Of a DNA stretch of 64,000 bases, positions 1-10,706 are shown one piece after another (position 1 is the stretch's first letter; each line of letters begins with the position of its first letter). Both the position numbers and the translations under genes were made by a program. Source of the stretch: Diphasiastrum complanatum (Eukaryota > Streptophyta > Lycopodiopsida > Lycopodiales > Lycopodiaceae); assembly GCA_029204225.1 (NCBI GenBank), contig CM055092.1, positions 72,118,308 through 72,182,307 on the forward strand. The letters are read 5' to 3'. The notes under the pieces are model-generated. The model saw nothing but the letters and a program-made list of their open reading frames with translations, made no database searches and had not been told where the DNA came from.

Positions 1-783
1 CAAAGATCTTCAGGAGTGAAAAGAGAAGAACGACAAAGCAGTAGTTGTCATCTCCTCTTCCATCGAAGGTCCCTCGATATATCCCTCAATATGTACGTGT
101 TCTAAACAAAGGAAAAATGAAATGAAGAAGCCTTAATTATCGACAGCGTTACTCTTGACCTCGCATCAATCTCTAATGCTAGAGAGATGTGGGATACACT
201 CATCAGCAGATTTCAGACCAAGTCAAGAAATCAGATAATGCATCTAGAAGATCAGCTTACCTATCTAAGATGGAATGACAGATGGCCATACATTGCTTAC
301 GCAGTGTTCAGATTGAGCCAATTCAATATCAATCCAGGTCCAACACACTGGAAGATCGCCAAGATGATCCTCCAATATCTGTAGAACACAAAGGACTACG
401 ACTTATGCTATTATTGAGATGTAGGATTCAAGATTGAATCCTACAGTGATGCAAGCTGGGGGTCCTTGAAAGATGATAGTAAAAGCATCTCAGGAGGATG
501 CACCATAACAGCTGACGCAGTTGTTATATGGATCAACAGAAAGCAGACAATAACTGCCCAATCATCTTGCGAGGCAGAATATGCTGCTGCAGCCAAGATG
601 GCTAATGAGCTGACATGGCTCAAACAGGTCCTAGGGGGATTAGGATAGAGCATTGATGAACTGTTGATACTACACATGGACAACACATCCGCTATTCATC
701 TGACTAAAGACCCAGTGTTTCATTCCAAAACGAAACACATTACCATCAAGTATCACTTGATCAGGGATTTGGTTGAAAAGAAC
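1..783 (+). pseudogene. Rearranged Ty1/copia fragment: gag joined to RNase H
   Basis: This is a broken relative of copia element X (4702-16954). Bases 1-65 and about 145-285 resemble X gag near 5755-5945, with about 80 unrelated bases between them. At about 285-292 the sequence jumps to the X RNase H region near 15490, and similarity runs to about 783 (X near 15985). Translated pieces include an RNase H tract reading SYSDASW-like with W to G wear, then SISGGCTITADAVVIWINR and AQSSCEAEYAAAAKMANELT. All of protease, integrase and reverse transcriptase is missing. Stops and frame breaks rule out a functional product. The left edge is cut by the window, so how much gag continues is unknown. Confidence 0.85.
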
Positions 784-832
784 AAGCTAAAGACCGTCCT
801 AATATGGTAGACCGGCCTCCGGTATTCGAGAT

Positions 833-1239
833 TGTTGGTCACATCCCGATTTAATTCCATGTCAAGGCCAGTTTGTGACTAATAACCTTGAGAGGACCCA
901 GACACTCTAATTGAGACATATGGATTATTGCATGTCTGTGTGACGGATATAGGCAGGAGGACTGCATAAAGAGGTGCGATCTATTTATAGTTGACCTACA
1001 TGGGGGTTGCATGGTTTCATGCACAGGACGCTACTCTCTATATAATGAGGTAGGGATTCTCCTGTCGACATATTGGGTTTAGGTCACCAGTTTCTCTCTT
1101 CTCCTCTTGCTTCACACGGCATGGCTTGGGGGCTAGATCCAGGTTTGATCTAGGTTTGGTTGGGCGGTTTGTCTCGATAGTCTCTCCTATTATGTTCCCC
1201 TATCCTCATCTTAGGGGTTATCCCTTTAGGGTCTTTACA
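833..1239. repeat. Possible solo LTR or LTR fragment
   Basis: Immediately after the copia fragment, a segment begins TGTTGGTCACATCCCGA and ends CTTTACA, so it has TG...CA ends. It contains a TATA-like stretch (CTCTATATAATGAGG near 1034) and a pyrimidine-rich second half, as plant LTRs often do. The flanking five bases (GAGAT and ACTAT) do not match, and no second copy is visible in the window. The call rests on sequence character only. Confidence 0.3.
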
Positions 1240-3462
1240 ACTATCTCCCTCTTTACTATGCTTTAAAACATCCAATTTGGTACTTTGTAGCCAGAGTTAT
1301 GATCATCAAGAAGCTTGGTAATTTTTAGCTCAAAAATTAGCAAAAATTCAAAATGCTCTAACTACATGTCAGAAAGTTAAGCAATAGTGTATGTGTCCAC
1401 TATGGAAAAGTCTTTTTTTTAATCACTTTTCATGTCTAGAAACATGATTCAGAGTAGTTGGGATAGTGAAATTTCATGCATAAGTACAAGTTAGTAAAAA
1501 GCAGTTAAAATTTGATTTTCTAGTTCAATTAGGCAATTTACATTAAAAAAAATTAATTTTTCGTAAATCATTGCATGCAAATTTTAGATGTTTCAAAATC
1601 ATTTCAATTTTGGGTTGATAGTAGTGAAACTATGATTTTGATGACGAAAATCAAGTTTCAGAGTTCCAGTCCGTATCAAACAAATTTTGAAAATCTTAGA
1701 TATAAATTTCTAAAAAAAAACCAAAATTGATATTATTGATTAAAGGCACATTGGCTTCAAAAGTGAATGGCCTTATTGAAATGTAATTAGTCGGTTTATG
1801 AGGTCATAGTCATTTTCACTTACAATGGAGAGTTTTGAGATCTATCAATTAGTCAAAGCAATGTCTAGTTTTAGGAATCAATAGAAAGCCTAGTAAAATC
1901 GGTTTCCATGTGGACTTATCTCCAGATTTGTCAACAGTTGAGTGCGGCACACAAAAATTGAGCAATCAAAACCATATTCGAGGTGGATGAACAAGAAGAA
2001 GCTTGAGGTCGTAGATGACTAGTTGTCTAGAGGGAATAGTTACTTCATTCTACACAAATTCATGAAGAAAGAAGATTGAGAGTGTTATTTTGTTTTTTCA
2101 TTCATGATGGCATGATCTGCTTTGAGTTGGGCTATGGAAAAAGCATTTGGTCATTTATTTGTAATGCTTTATTATGGGTCTATGTTTTCACTTTCTCATA
2201 ATAATTTTTTTGTTTGATCGAAATATTCTATGGGAATAAGTGAATTAGACTTTTGAATCAAGTACTACAAAGTTTTATTATTAAATGGGATTCGTCCCTA
2301 CATATTGTCATAACACCAAAATACAAGTCATTCCATAGGTGAATACAAAAAATTTAGCAACTAAGAGTAATTGCAACTTATGAGATGATAGTATAACTAT
2401 TTGTAAAAGAGATGACTCTTGACATATGGGACATGCTAGTACGGATGGATACTTATCATTGTTAAAGGCAATTATCGGGATGAAGTTTCCTAACTTGTGG
2501 AGGTTGATAATGTAATGGAAATTCAAGAGCCTTACACAGTCATTCTTCTTGTATGTTCATGATAGATTTTTGGATATATATTAAAAGGTTAATACTGTGT
2601 ATCAGAAGATTGTATCTCCAAGAATTGGTTGTAAATAGGTTCTATATCAAGTATAGAACAACCACTTGAATCATTATAAATCTCCGGCAGATAGGTCTAG
2701 AAATAGAAAATTTTCTTGAGGGAGAGCTAGTGGTATGGGATATCAATGATTTCCAAAGGGAACTTCTTGTGTGAAAATGATCTAAATGTTAAAATTGCCA
2801 AATTCTAGCTTGATTAATCATGTAAATTATGTACATAATAGATTACACATGTGAGAGCATGTTCCTAAATGTGAAGAATAGTCGTAGGTTAGTTAGATGT
2901 GAATCATAGGTGCTAGGTAGGTCATTTGGTCAAGCGTCCTAAATTTTAGGGCCTAACTCCTTAAATGCAAAAAAATTAGGGTGGTGAACTACCTACCAAC
3001 CCTTGGTTGGCATACCTACTGATTAGCTAAATTAGAAATGAGTAGGTAAATCTATTGATGACATGGCATCTGAACTTGAGCCACACCTACTCAACCATCC
3101 CCAATGATGATTTGGATGTACTTGCTCATTGAGGAGCTCATTGTGAGAATCATGACTTTGGAGTGCACAAGCTAGTCTTGTCTTTTCTCTCTTAAAACAT
3201 GTGTTTGTGTGATCATAATGCAATAGAAGTCTAGTGAACATTAAACTATGCTAACAAGCCATACACAGGAATTTACTTCACGTGTGAAACTCCCTTTGAG
3301 TATTTGCAATCGATCATCTACCTCCAATGCCTTGAGAAATATATATATATATATAATCACAATCTTGATAAATACTAGCAAGAGCAATCAAAAGAGCTAG
3401 ATCTAAATATGCAATCGGATCGAAAACATCCATTTAAGGTCCTTTATTCTTAGATTTTGACA
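1240..3462. other. AT-rich stretch without recognisable genes; may include the decayed 5' LTR of copia Y
   Basis: I see no coding region with family similarity here. The last few hundred bases before the primer-binding site at 3463 should hold the 5' LTR of copia Y, because a primer site normally sits next to the LTR end. I could not place its start and there is no second LTR copy to compare. A short (AT)n run lies near 3341-3354. Confidence 0.4.
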
Positions 3463-3475
3463 TGATATCAGAGCC
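3463..3475 (+). other. Primer-binding site of copia Y (initiator-Met tRNA type)
   Basis: TGATATCAGAGCC matches the usual plant retrotransposon primer site TGGTATCAGAGCC at 12 of 13 positions. It lies about 760 bases upstream of a gag reading frame on the same strand, which fits an element leader. Confidence 0.65.
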
Positions 3476-4227
3476 TTGTCCAAGAGGTTGAGAGTTTAAT
3501 CCAAAGTAGAGTCCAAAATTAGCAAGTTTTGAGAGCAAAAAGCTAGTTTTGAGAGAGCAAGTTGCTAACAAGTGGTAGCATTGCAAATTTGGGATCCATC
3601 ATTGAAAATTGACTTCAGGTGCCTTCCCCAAACATGTGTAAGTTTGCTAGACCAAAGAGCAAATCACTTTTTTTATTTAGTCCCAAATTAGCATGTTTTA
3701 ATATTTTGATGAGATTCGTTGTGCTAGGAGTTAGCAAAATTACAAGGATCTCAAATCTATGGGTAGATTTGAGTTTGGATCATCCAATTCAATGTTTTGA
3801 TGTGTTAATTAGGTGCTTTATTTTTTAAGGTAATCTGAGATCAAAACGTAAAGAGAATGATGGATCTTTAAAAGCTTGTGAAAGAATCTTCTTTTTGGAG
3901 AGATTTTATAAAAAGTTATTTAAAATCAATTTACTTCCATTTGATCTTTTTCAGAGAGTATGAGGGCTGAGAATAGAAGCTTCTAGTTTGTTTAGAATAC
4001 CTAGAAGTCCATTTTTGAGTCATTCCGCTTAAGTGAGATCAATAGAATCTCTACACTTCACAATTCTACATTCTTTGTGGGGTAAGATGTATAGAAATCT
4101 AGAAGCTTGTTCTTTTGAATAAAGATCACATTGATCTTTCTATTTGTGTCAAAGTGACATAAATCAAGTTGCAAAGGAGAGCATTTTCTAACAAGAACAG
4201 AGCTCGAGGGTTGAGAAGTATTTTCAA

Positions 4228-4701
4228 GTGCAAGTCATAGAATCAAGATGGAATATATTGGTGCAATCATTTTGGAGTCTACTGAGAGGCTTAAATTACT
4301 CAATTTGGAAGGTGAGCATGGAGTTGGTTTTGGTACTCCAAGACCTTTTTGACCTTGTCCTTGGTGAGGAGGAGCAACATCAAGGTGGACAAGAATTGAT
4401 GAAATTTAAGAACAAAGCTAGACTTGCATTACGTTGCATAATAATGAATGTAAGTAATGATCTTCTTAAAGAGGTTGAAACTTGCACTTCTGCCAAAGAA
4501 GCTTGGGACTTTTTAAAGGCTATATATGAGTCCAATAACACCTCAAATTTTTTTGCTAAGAAATCAAGTTTTCCAAAGCATGATAAGGGGTGATGAGAGT
4601 AAACAAGGATATGTGCTTAGGATCAAATCACTTAACAAAGAGCTTGCTTCAATAGGTGATAAGATCAAAGATAAAAAACTTGTCCAAATCATTTTTAATG
4701 A
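4228..4701 (+). pseudogene. Copia Y gag, 5' part (UBN2 family)
   Basis: The translation from 4228 (LNYSIWKVSMELVLV, then a block ending EAWDFLKAIYESN) matches the UBN2 gag domain of Ty1/copia elements. A frameshift near 4560 moves the reading to the next frame, which continues through IKSLNKELASIGDKI and KKLVQIIFN. The gag is then cut at 4701 by insertion of copia X; the other half resumes at 16960. Gag normally forms the virus-like particle. This copy is dead because of the frameshift, the insertion and a large downstream deletion. Confidence 0.85.
4697..4701. other. Target-site duplication of copia X, left copy
   Basis: AATGA directly precedes the TG of the X 5' LTR and is repeated exactly at 16955-16959, directly after the CA of the 3' LTR. 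A 5-bp duplication is what Ty1/copia integrases make. Confidence 0.92.
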
Positions 4702-5532
4702 TGAAGAAACATTGTGTTTCTATTTTAAAGCCTTAGTATTTTTCCTTGCATTTTCTACTCAGTTGGCCAACATTTCGGGTCAAGCCGACACTTCCAAACA
4801 ATCAATGGTGAGGACGAGCTATCGGGCATGGATGAACTATCGGACCTCAACTACCTGGGCGTGAAGTTTTTTTTTTTCAAACTATCACGCTCCACCGCTG
4901 CCATGTTACGTTAATACAAACGTGCTTAAACAGATGTTTAATTAGCCAATCAATCTTGTAATCTAATCCGGCATGATATATGTCTTGGATCAGAGACATA
5001 CAAAAATACACACAGAGAGAGAATCATGAATGCAACACTGAGTGAGGCGCGTATCAAGGAAGAAAGATAGTTCTAGTAGTAGCTAGTATCATGCGTGAGA
5101 AGAGAACACCTCTCTCACGCCGATGCGCTGATCTGGAAAACAGACAACGCTCAAGAAAGATCTTCTATGTACACTCATTTTTGATAATATAGACGTGTAC
5201 GTCTCTTCTGCTCAGTGTGTAATCTGTGAATGTTGTGATGCTTGTTCAATTTCATCAGTAGGTATATTTCTGTTGTCATTAAGACATTATCTGTTGTTCA
5301 TAAATACATAGTCAGATTAGCAGTAGCTATCTGCTTGTTCAGAGGATGACTGATCACGGTGTGAGGCAGTAGCCTTATCCGATAGATCGGCTCCATCTAA
5401 GTGACAACAGGAATTAACCAAAGAGCCCGATACAACAATCGTCCCAGAGCAACCCGATTGCTCAGCCTTGTCGGAGTAGTTCCGAGTTCCTTCAATGGTA
5501 TCAGAGCGGAGCTCCCGTGGAACATTCCTACA
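4702..5532 (+). repeat. 5' LTR of copia X
   Basis: 831 bp, starting TGAAGAAACATTGTG and ending TTCCTACA. It aligns with the 3' LTR at 16108-16954. By hand I count roughly 13 differences plus small indels in the first 210 bases, so this pair is much older than the LTRs of gypsy Z. A stem of GCGTGAGA and TCTCACGC (5093-5120) is kept in both copies. LTRs carry promoter and polyadenylation signals. Confidence 0.93.
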
Positions 5533-5533
5533 A

Positions 5534-5545
5534 TGGTATCAGAGC
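5534..5545 (+). other. Primer-binding site of copia X
   Basis: TGGTATCAGAGC begins two bases after the LTR end at 5532 and is a perfect match to the initiator-methionine tRNA 3' end used by most plant copia elements. An earlier TGGTATCAGAGC inside the LTR near 5497 also occurs in the 3' LTR, so it belongs to the LTR and is not the primer site. Confidence 0.88.
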
Positions 5546-5598
5546 CGGAAGGCTTTATCAGAGCCATAAGGCTTAATTAGAGCCACGTCACTAAGACT

Positions 5599-6460
5599 AT
5601 GGCTTCCATTCACACCATCCAATCAAAGATATTACTGTAATTGAAGATGGATCAAACTTTCTTGCTTGGAAAGTGATGACATCGCTAATCCTAAGAGGAG
5701 AAGCGTTACGGCCATGGGTGGATGGCACAAAAGAGATGCCAACCAAGACAGGCAAAGATCTTCGGGAGTGGAAAGAGAAGAACGAAAAAGCAGTAGCTGT
5801 CATCTCCTCTTCCATCAAAGACAGCATTACCCTTGACCTCGCATCAATCTCTAACGCTAGAGAGATGTGGGATACACTGGTCAGCAGATTTCAGACCAAG
5901 TCGCAAATCTAGAATATCAACTTACCTATCTAAGATGGGATGGCAAAGATCTCACGAGCTTCATCAGAAAATGAAGAACCTATTCCTATCGCTACACAAC
6001 GCTGGAGCAGAACACGCAGTCTCACAAGAGAAGCAGCTTAGTTACCTGCTACACTCCTTACCGAGATCATTTCAGACAACCTGGACATTGCTGGCCAAAG
6101 ATCCTACTATGACTTTCGACAAGGCAGTCATTGACATCAAAGAAGAAGTTGAAGCTAGAGAGCACTACAACAACAGGAATGAGTCTGATCAAGCTCTCTA
6201 CAACAACAGAGACCAGTCGAAGAAGAAGATTCAACCTAAGAGGGAGTCGACAAAGAGATCTGATTAGAACTAGTAGAAATGGAAAACCCAAGAAAGCAAA
6301 TCGAAAGGAAGGAACGGGCAGCAAGGCAACGACAAGAAGACATGTGAGAGATGCAGACGTGATGGTCACGCATTGGATAAATTTGGCTAAATCCAAAGAT
6401 TGAGTGTATACATTGTCATAAGAAAGGTCATGTAGCCATGGATTGCTACGACAATCCAAG
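5599..6460 (+). pseudogene. Copia X gag (UBN2 domain and zinc knuckle), broken
   Basis: The ATG at 5599 follows the primer site after a short leader, but the frame is disrupted near its start. A UBN2-type region reads FLAWKVMTSLILRGEALRPW, then ISNAREMWDTLVSRFQTKS. A shift and stops near 5910 move it to another frame (ENQKMKNLFLSL-like, then LHSLPRSFQTTWTLLAKD). A CCHC zinc knuckle, CIHCHKKGHVAMDC, is encoded at 6405-6446. Gag proteins package the element RNA. This one has at least two frameshifts. Confidence 0.88.
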
Positions 6461-6935
6461 AAACAAGAAGATGCAGAGCAAGAAGAAAAGCACGAACAAC
6501 ACATCATACGTGGAGGAGCCTGAATCCTCAAAGATGACTGAAGATCGAGCTAGTAGAAATTCCATTGCTTACCTATGCACTGATATATGTGCAACATCCA
6601 CATCTGACGTTCAAGACATAGTTCTGGACTCAGGAGCCACGTCGCGCTTTTTGACAACAAAGCAGATGATCACCGACTTTCGACAAACTGACTCCTCCAA
6701 ATATATCATTCTGGGCGATGGATCGCGACATGAAGTAAGCGGCACTGGAGCACTTTGGCTGAGCACCAATGGCAGAGACAGAAGACTAGATGACGTCTTG
6801 TATGTGCCGACACTACAGAAAGATTTGCTATCAATTGCTAGAATAGCAGATGCAGGCATGTGTGTGACATTCACAAATCAGACATGCAATGTGATTGATG
6901 CCAGCTCTAGTACACTCATCACACAAGGTAGATGA
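6438..6935 (+). pseudogene. Copia X aspartic protease region
   Basis: A 165-residue open stretch carries the retropepsin active-site segment VLDSGATSRFLT at about residues 63-74, followed by FRQTDSSKYIILGDG and LDDVLYVPTLQKDLLSIARI, typical of the protease and its link to the integrase in Ty1/copia polyproteins. A stop at 6933-6935 separates it from the GAG-pre-integrase region that begins a few bases later. The protease would cut the polyprotein in the particle. Confidence 0.88.
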
Positions 6936-6944
6936 AGAGGAAAC

Positions 6945-8220
6945 ATGTATCACTTGAAGATACGCCTACTTACAGAGCAGGCTCATCAAGTCTGTGAGTC
7001 TACAAATGTTCTCTGGCACAAGAGACTATGCCATATAAACCCACTAGCACTATACAAAGCAAGCCAGTATCACGCATTCACAGGAGTGATCATAAAAAAT
7101 GCAAACCTGACACTCTATGATGCATGCACCAAAGGGAAGATGTCACGTACTCCTTTCACGAAGGATTCCTTCAGAGCGACGAAACTCTTGGAGCTGATAC
7201 TCTCAGACATCTGCGGATTCTTTCATGTACTGTCTATCGGAGGATCAAGATACTACATCACCTTTATTGATGATTACAGTAAGTTTGTCGTTGTCTATTT
7301 CATCCACAACAAATCTAAAGCTCTTGATAAGTTTACATAATATGTAAACTAGGCTGAGAAGTGGACCAAAAGGAAAGTCAAGCAGATCAGGACTGACAGA
7401 GGAGGAGAATATATCTCCAACCGCTTTACCGACTTTTGTAAAAGTCGTGGTATTCTTCAAAGAAAGACAGCAGCCTATACACCACAGCATAACGGTGTAG
7501 CGAAGAGAAAGAACATGACTCTCATGGAAGCTGCAAGATCAATGATGGCCTACTCCAAGGCATCAAGATCAATATCGCCTGAAGCAGTAGCTACAGCCGC
7601 CTACCTGCAAAACAGGATAGGCAAGTCGAGCGTTGCTCACACCACTCCACACGAGGTATGGTGGGGAAGCAAGCCAAATCTGGCTCATGTTCGGATCTTC
7701 GGATGTGTAGCATATGCACACATACCAGATAAGAAGAGGAAGAAACTAGATGAAAAGGTGGAGAAAGGATTCTTGGTTGGCTATGATATGCATTTTGCAT
7801 ATTATAGAGTATACATGTCTGAAACCAATGAAGTGAAGACTGCTAGAGATGTCAAATTTAACGAGACAAGAATAAAGGCTGAGGAAGATCCCATCAGCTA
7901 CGAAGTTCTTAGCAGACAGTACTATAACCTATCCACATCTTCAGAGGGAGTGGACCCTGAGCATCCAGATGAAGATACTCAAATTCCAACTGAATTGAAC
8001 GATAGTTTGGACGATGAGCAGATCGACATATCGGGAGTACCCATCACACCAGTGATACATCGAGGTCCCGCTATCAGCAGACAGGACAAAGGCAAAGCAG
8101 TTGTTGTGAGCTTGTATTATCTCAAAGGAGATCTGCAAGACAAAGAAGAGCACCAGTCAGATACGTATCTGACAGCTTATCTTCTGCTCAGGAAGAATTC
8201 GGTGGATTCAACTGTGAACC
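6945..8220 (+). pseudogene. Copia X integrase region
   Basis: The first part (6945-7340) holds the GAG-pre-integrase zinc motif, LWHKRLCHINP, then a linker DACTKGKMSRTPF, and the first catalytic aspartate in LILSDICGFF. After a stop at 7338-7340 the frame resumes with IRTDRGGEYISNRF (second aspartate) and TAAYTPQHNGVAKRKN, where the catalytic region is recognisable; then come PHEVWWGSKPNLAHVRIFGC and VEKGFLVGYD, the conserved copia integrase C-terminal motifs. The segment from 7515 is open for 238 codons. Integrase inserts element cDNA into the genome. Confidence 0.92.
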
Positions 8221-8608
8221 ACAAACTTTGAAGAGGCCATCAACTGTCTAGACAAGGACAAGTGGATCAAGGCCATGGAAGACAAAATGAGCTCCATGAA
8301 GCAAAACAAGGTATGGACTCTCCAGCCACTACCAGTCGACAAAAAGTCTATCAAATGTAAGTGGGTCTACAAGAACAAGTATGGACTAGACGGCAATGTA
8401 CTAAGATACAAAGCCATGCTAGTTGCAAAGGGCTTCTCATAGAGGTATGGCATTGATTATACAGAGACATTCTCTCTAGTTGTAAAGCACACGTCTCTAC
8501 GCATATTATTTGCATACGCAGCTGCCTATGATCTAAAGATTCACATTGCAGATGAGAAGATAGCCTTCTTGCATGGGGAGCTGAAAGAGGAGGTCTACAG
8601 GGACCAAC
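8221..8608 (+). pseudogene. Copia X reverse transcriptase, 5' part
   Basis: The translation includes KWIKAMEDKMSSMKQNKVW, then [34 protein letters not shown] and [13 protein letters not shown], which are the conserved N-terminal motifs of copia reverse transcriptase. There is at least one in-frame stop (before the RYGIDY motif). The frame is cut at 8608 by the left LTR of gypsy Z and resumes at 14929. Confidence 0.92.
8604..8608. other. Target-site duplication of gypsy Z, left copy
   Basis: CCAAC before the left LTR is repeated at 14929-14933 after the right LTR. Removing one copy and the insert rejoins the copia X reverse transcriptase frame. Confidence 0.93.
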
Positions 8609-8966
8609 TGTAATAGATCCTAACACCACAGTAGGGCAAACACTAACTGATCCACCCAACCTTGCCTACTCCCTGATATAGAGTAAGCCCCTCCTAGCCC
8701 AGTGTGAGGACTGGTAGCATGCTACTGCCAAGTGTCGGCCACGTGGCACTGACGTGGCCGACTGCACGTCGGGACCCAACTGGGGGCCCTATCCTGCTGA
8801 CAGGGTCCCTAGGCTGTGTTAGGCCCACCATGGCTATGGACCGTGCTGGGGCACACTACTCACACTGTCTTGCCCTGTTGGTCATGTACGCTGGACACGA
8901 CCCTGACTGTGGTATCTGACCTATCTGTGTTCTCTAGGGTTCGGCACTGGTTACGAGCTCGTAACA
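8609..8966 (-). repeat. 3' LTR of gypsy Z (left copy)
   Basis: 358 bp with TG...CA ends. It differs from the right copy (14571-14928) at three places by my hand comparison: C/T in CACAGTAGG, G/A in GTGTCGGCC and A/G in GGCCCACCATGG. Confidence 0.95.
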
Positions 8967-8977
8967 CTCCCTCCCCC

Positions 8978-10375
8978 TTAAGAACCGTCTTGGTCCTCTA
9001 AGACAAAGTCTGGAAAAATCTTGCGAAGGACGCTGCCTCTTTCCCAAGTGGCATTCTCAACAGGCTGATCATTCCACTTAACCAGATATTCTCGGTATAG
9101 AGTATGACGAGTCTGCGTCTCTCTACTATCAAGAATCTCCTCTGGTTCATGTGGAGGTTGTTGAGGATCCAATGGGAGAACTAGAACACTGTCCCCTACC
9201 AGATTATCTGATCTGGTTAAGGCTTTTCGTAACTGACTTACATGAAAGACTGGAAAAACCTTACTGCTGTGTGGGAGTTCTAGTTCATAGGTGACCTCGC
9301 CTAGTCTCCTACTGATGGTAAAGGGACCACAATACCTTGGAGACAACTTAGCACACACTCCTGATTTGAGGGTTTTAGAGTCAACTGGGACTCTCAAGTA
9401 GACTTTATCACCAGTGGAGAACTGCACATCCCGTCTGTGTGGATCTGCATAATGCCTGGCTCGATCCTGGGATTGTCTAATGCTACGCTTAGCATGTTCT
9501 ATCATCTGGTTTAGGTCTTCTAAAAAGTTTCTGGCTGCTTCAACTTTTTCTTGTTTAAACCCTACAGCTGTGGGTGAGCGTGGCTGAAAACCGTACATCA
9601 GCATAAATGGGCTGTATCCCGTAGCTGAATGTTTGGTACTGTTGTAAGCAAACTCTAATATCGAGAGATACTCCTCCCAATTAGTCTGCTTCTTGCTGAC
9701 GTATGCACGAAGCATATCCTCCAGCACTTGATTTACCCTTTCTGTTTGATCGTCCGTCTGTGGATGGTCGGTGGTACTCATATTAAGTTTAGTATGGAGA
9801 TGATGGAATACTGCCTTCCAAAAATTTCCAGTAAACTTACTGTCCCGGTCGCTGACTATGCCGGAAGGTAGACCGTACAATTTAAATAGCCCGTCTACAA
9901 ACAACCTCGCTAACTCTGGAGCTCTAACGGTTGTTTTGGTCGGAATAAAATGAGCCATTTTGGTCAGACGGTCAACTGTGACCCATATAGCGTCATTACC
10001 CTTTTAGGTTTTAGGCAGGCCTACTATAAAATCCATGGAGATACTCTCCCATTTACCAGTTGGTATTTCTAAGGGATGCAACAACCCTCCTGCCTTTAAA
10101 CGCTCTGCTTTATTTACTTGACATTTCTGGCAACTGGTTACATACTAGTGGACGTCCCTTTTCATACTGGGCCAGAAAAATTGCCTACGAAGAAGCTCAT
10201 AGGTCTTCTGTATGCCTGGGTGTCCCGTGCTAGGATTGTCATGACATTCATATAGGACCTGCTGCCTATAATCCTCTGAATTGGGGACACATACTCTATC
10301 TCTATAGAGCAAGTACTCATCCTGAATGGAATACTGTTTCCATTTGAATCCTTGAGTCAACTGACCCTCAACCAC
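8978..10375 (-). pseudogene. Gypsy Z integrase with C-terminal chromodomain
   Basis: Read on the minus strand, an H2C2 zinc domain (STGHPGIQKTYELLRRQFFW, then CQKC) is followed by the catalytic core (ARLFVDGLFKLYGLPSGIVS, DRDSKFTGNFW, then HPQTDDQTERVNQVLE), the GPF module (YCGPFTISRRLGEVTYELELP, PVFHVSQLRK) and a chromodomain (YREYLVKWNDQPVENATWE) near the end. The chromodomain is the mark of chromoviruses and is thought to guide insertion by binding chromatin. The final 326 codons (8978-9958) are open. In-frame stops lie at 10145-10147 and 10004-10006, cutting the zinc domain and the start of the core. Confidence 0.93.
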
Positions 10376-10381
10376 TGGGGT

Positions 10382-10706
10382 TTACTTGGGTAATACAGGC
10401 GCAGAATCCTCAACGTCATCTGATGACGTATACTCGGACTCATCATCATCCTCAACGGAAGCTGGCCGTATTCTTGGATGAACTGGCACCAGCCTCGGGA
10501 ACTGGTTCTGGAGTCTGTAACTGTCTGTTCTGGACTGAGTTCCAGATAATAGAGAAGAATGCATCATGCTGGCATTTCCCTCTCAAGGACTCGAGTAACT
10601 CATTACGAATCTGAGTAAAACTCAGCTCGTTTATCATAGGCATTCTGCTAAGGGCATCTGCTACTGTATTGAATTTTTCCACGCCTATATCTGATAGACA
10701 TGTCAA
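10382..10706 (-). pseudogene. Gypsy Z RNase H to integrase linker, frameshifted
   Basis: The end of RNase H ([11 protein letters not shown], the usual VVADALSR motif) is in a different frame from the upstream 560-codon block, which marks a frameshift near 10670-10700. A second shift near 10500-10570 restores the frame used by integrase. A TAA at 10382-10384 then precedes the integrase zinc domain. The linker is acidic (VEDDDESEYTSSDDVED). Confidence 0.85.

Noticed and set aside
5495-5510. TGGTATCAGAGC inside the copia X LTR as primer-binding site
   Set aside because: The same sequence is present at the matching place in the 3' LTR (near 16919), so it belongs to the LTR; the second copy at 5534 directly follows the LTR end.
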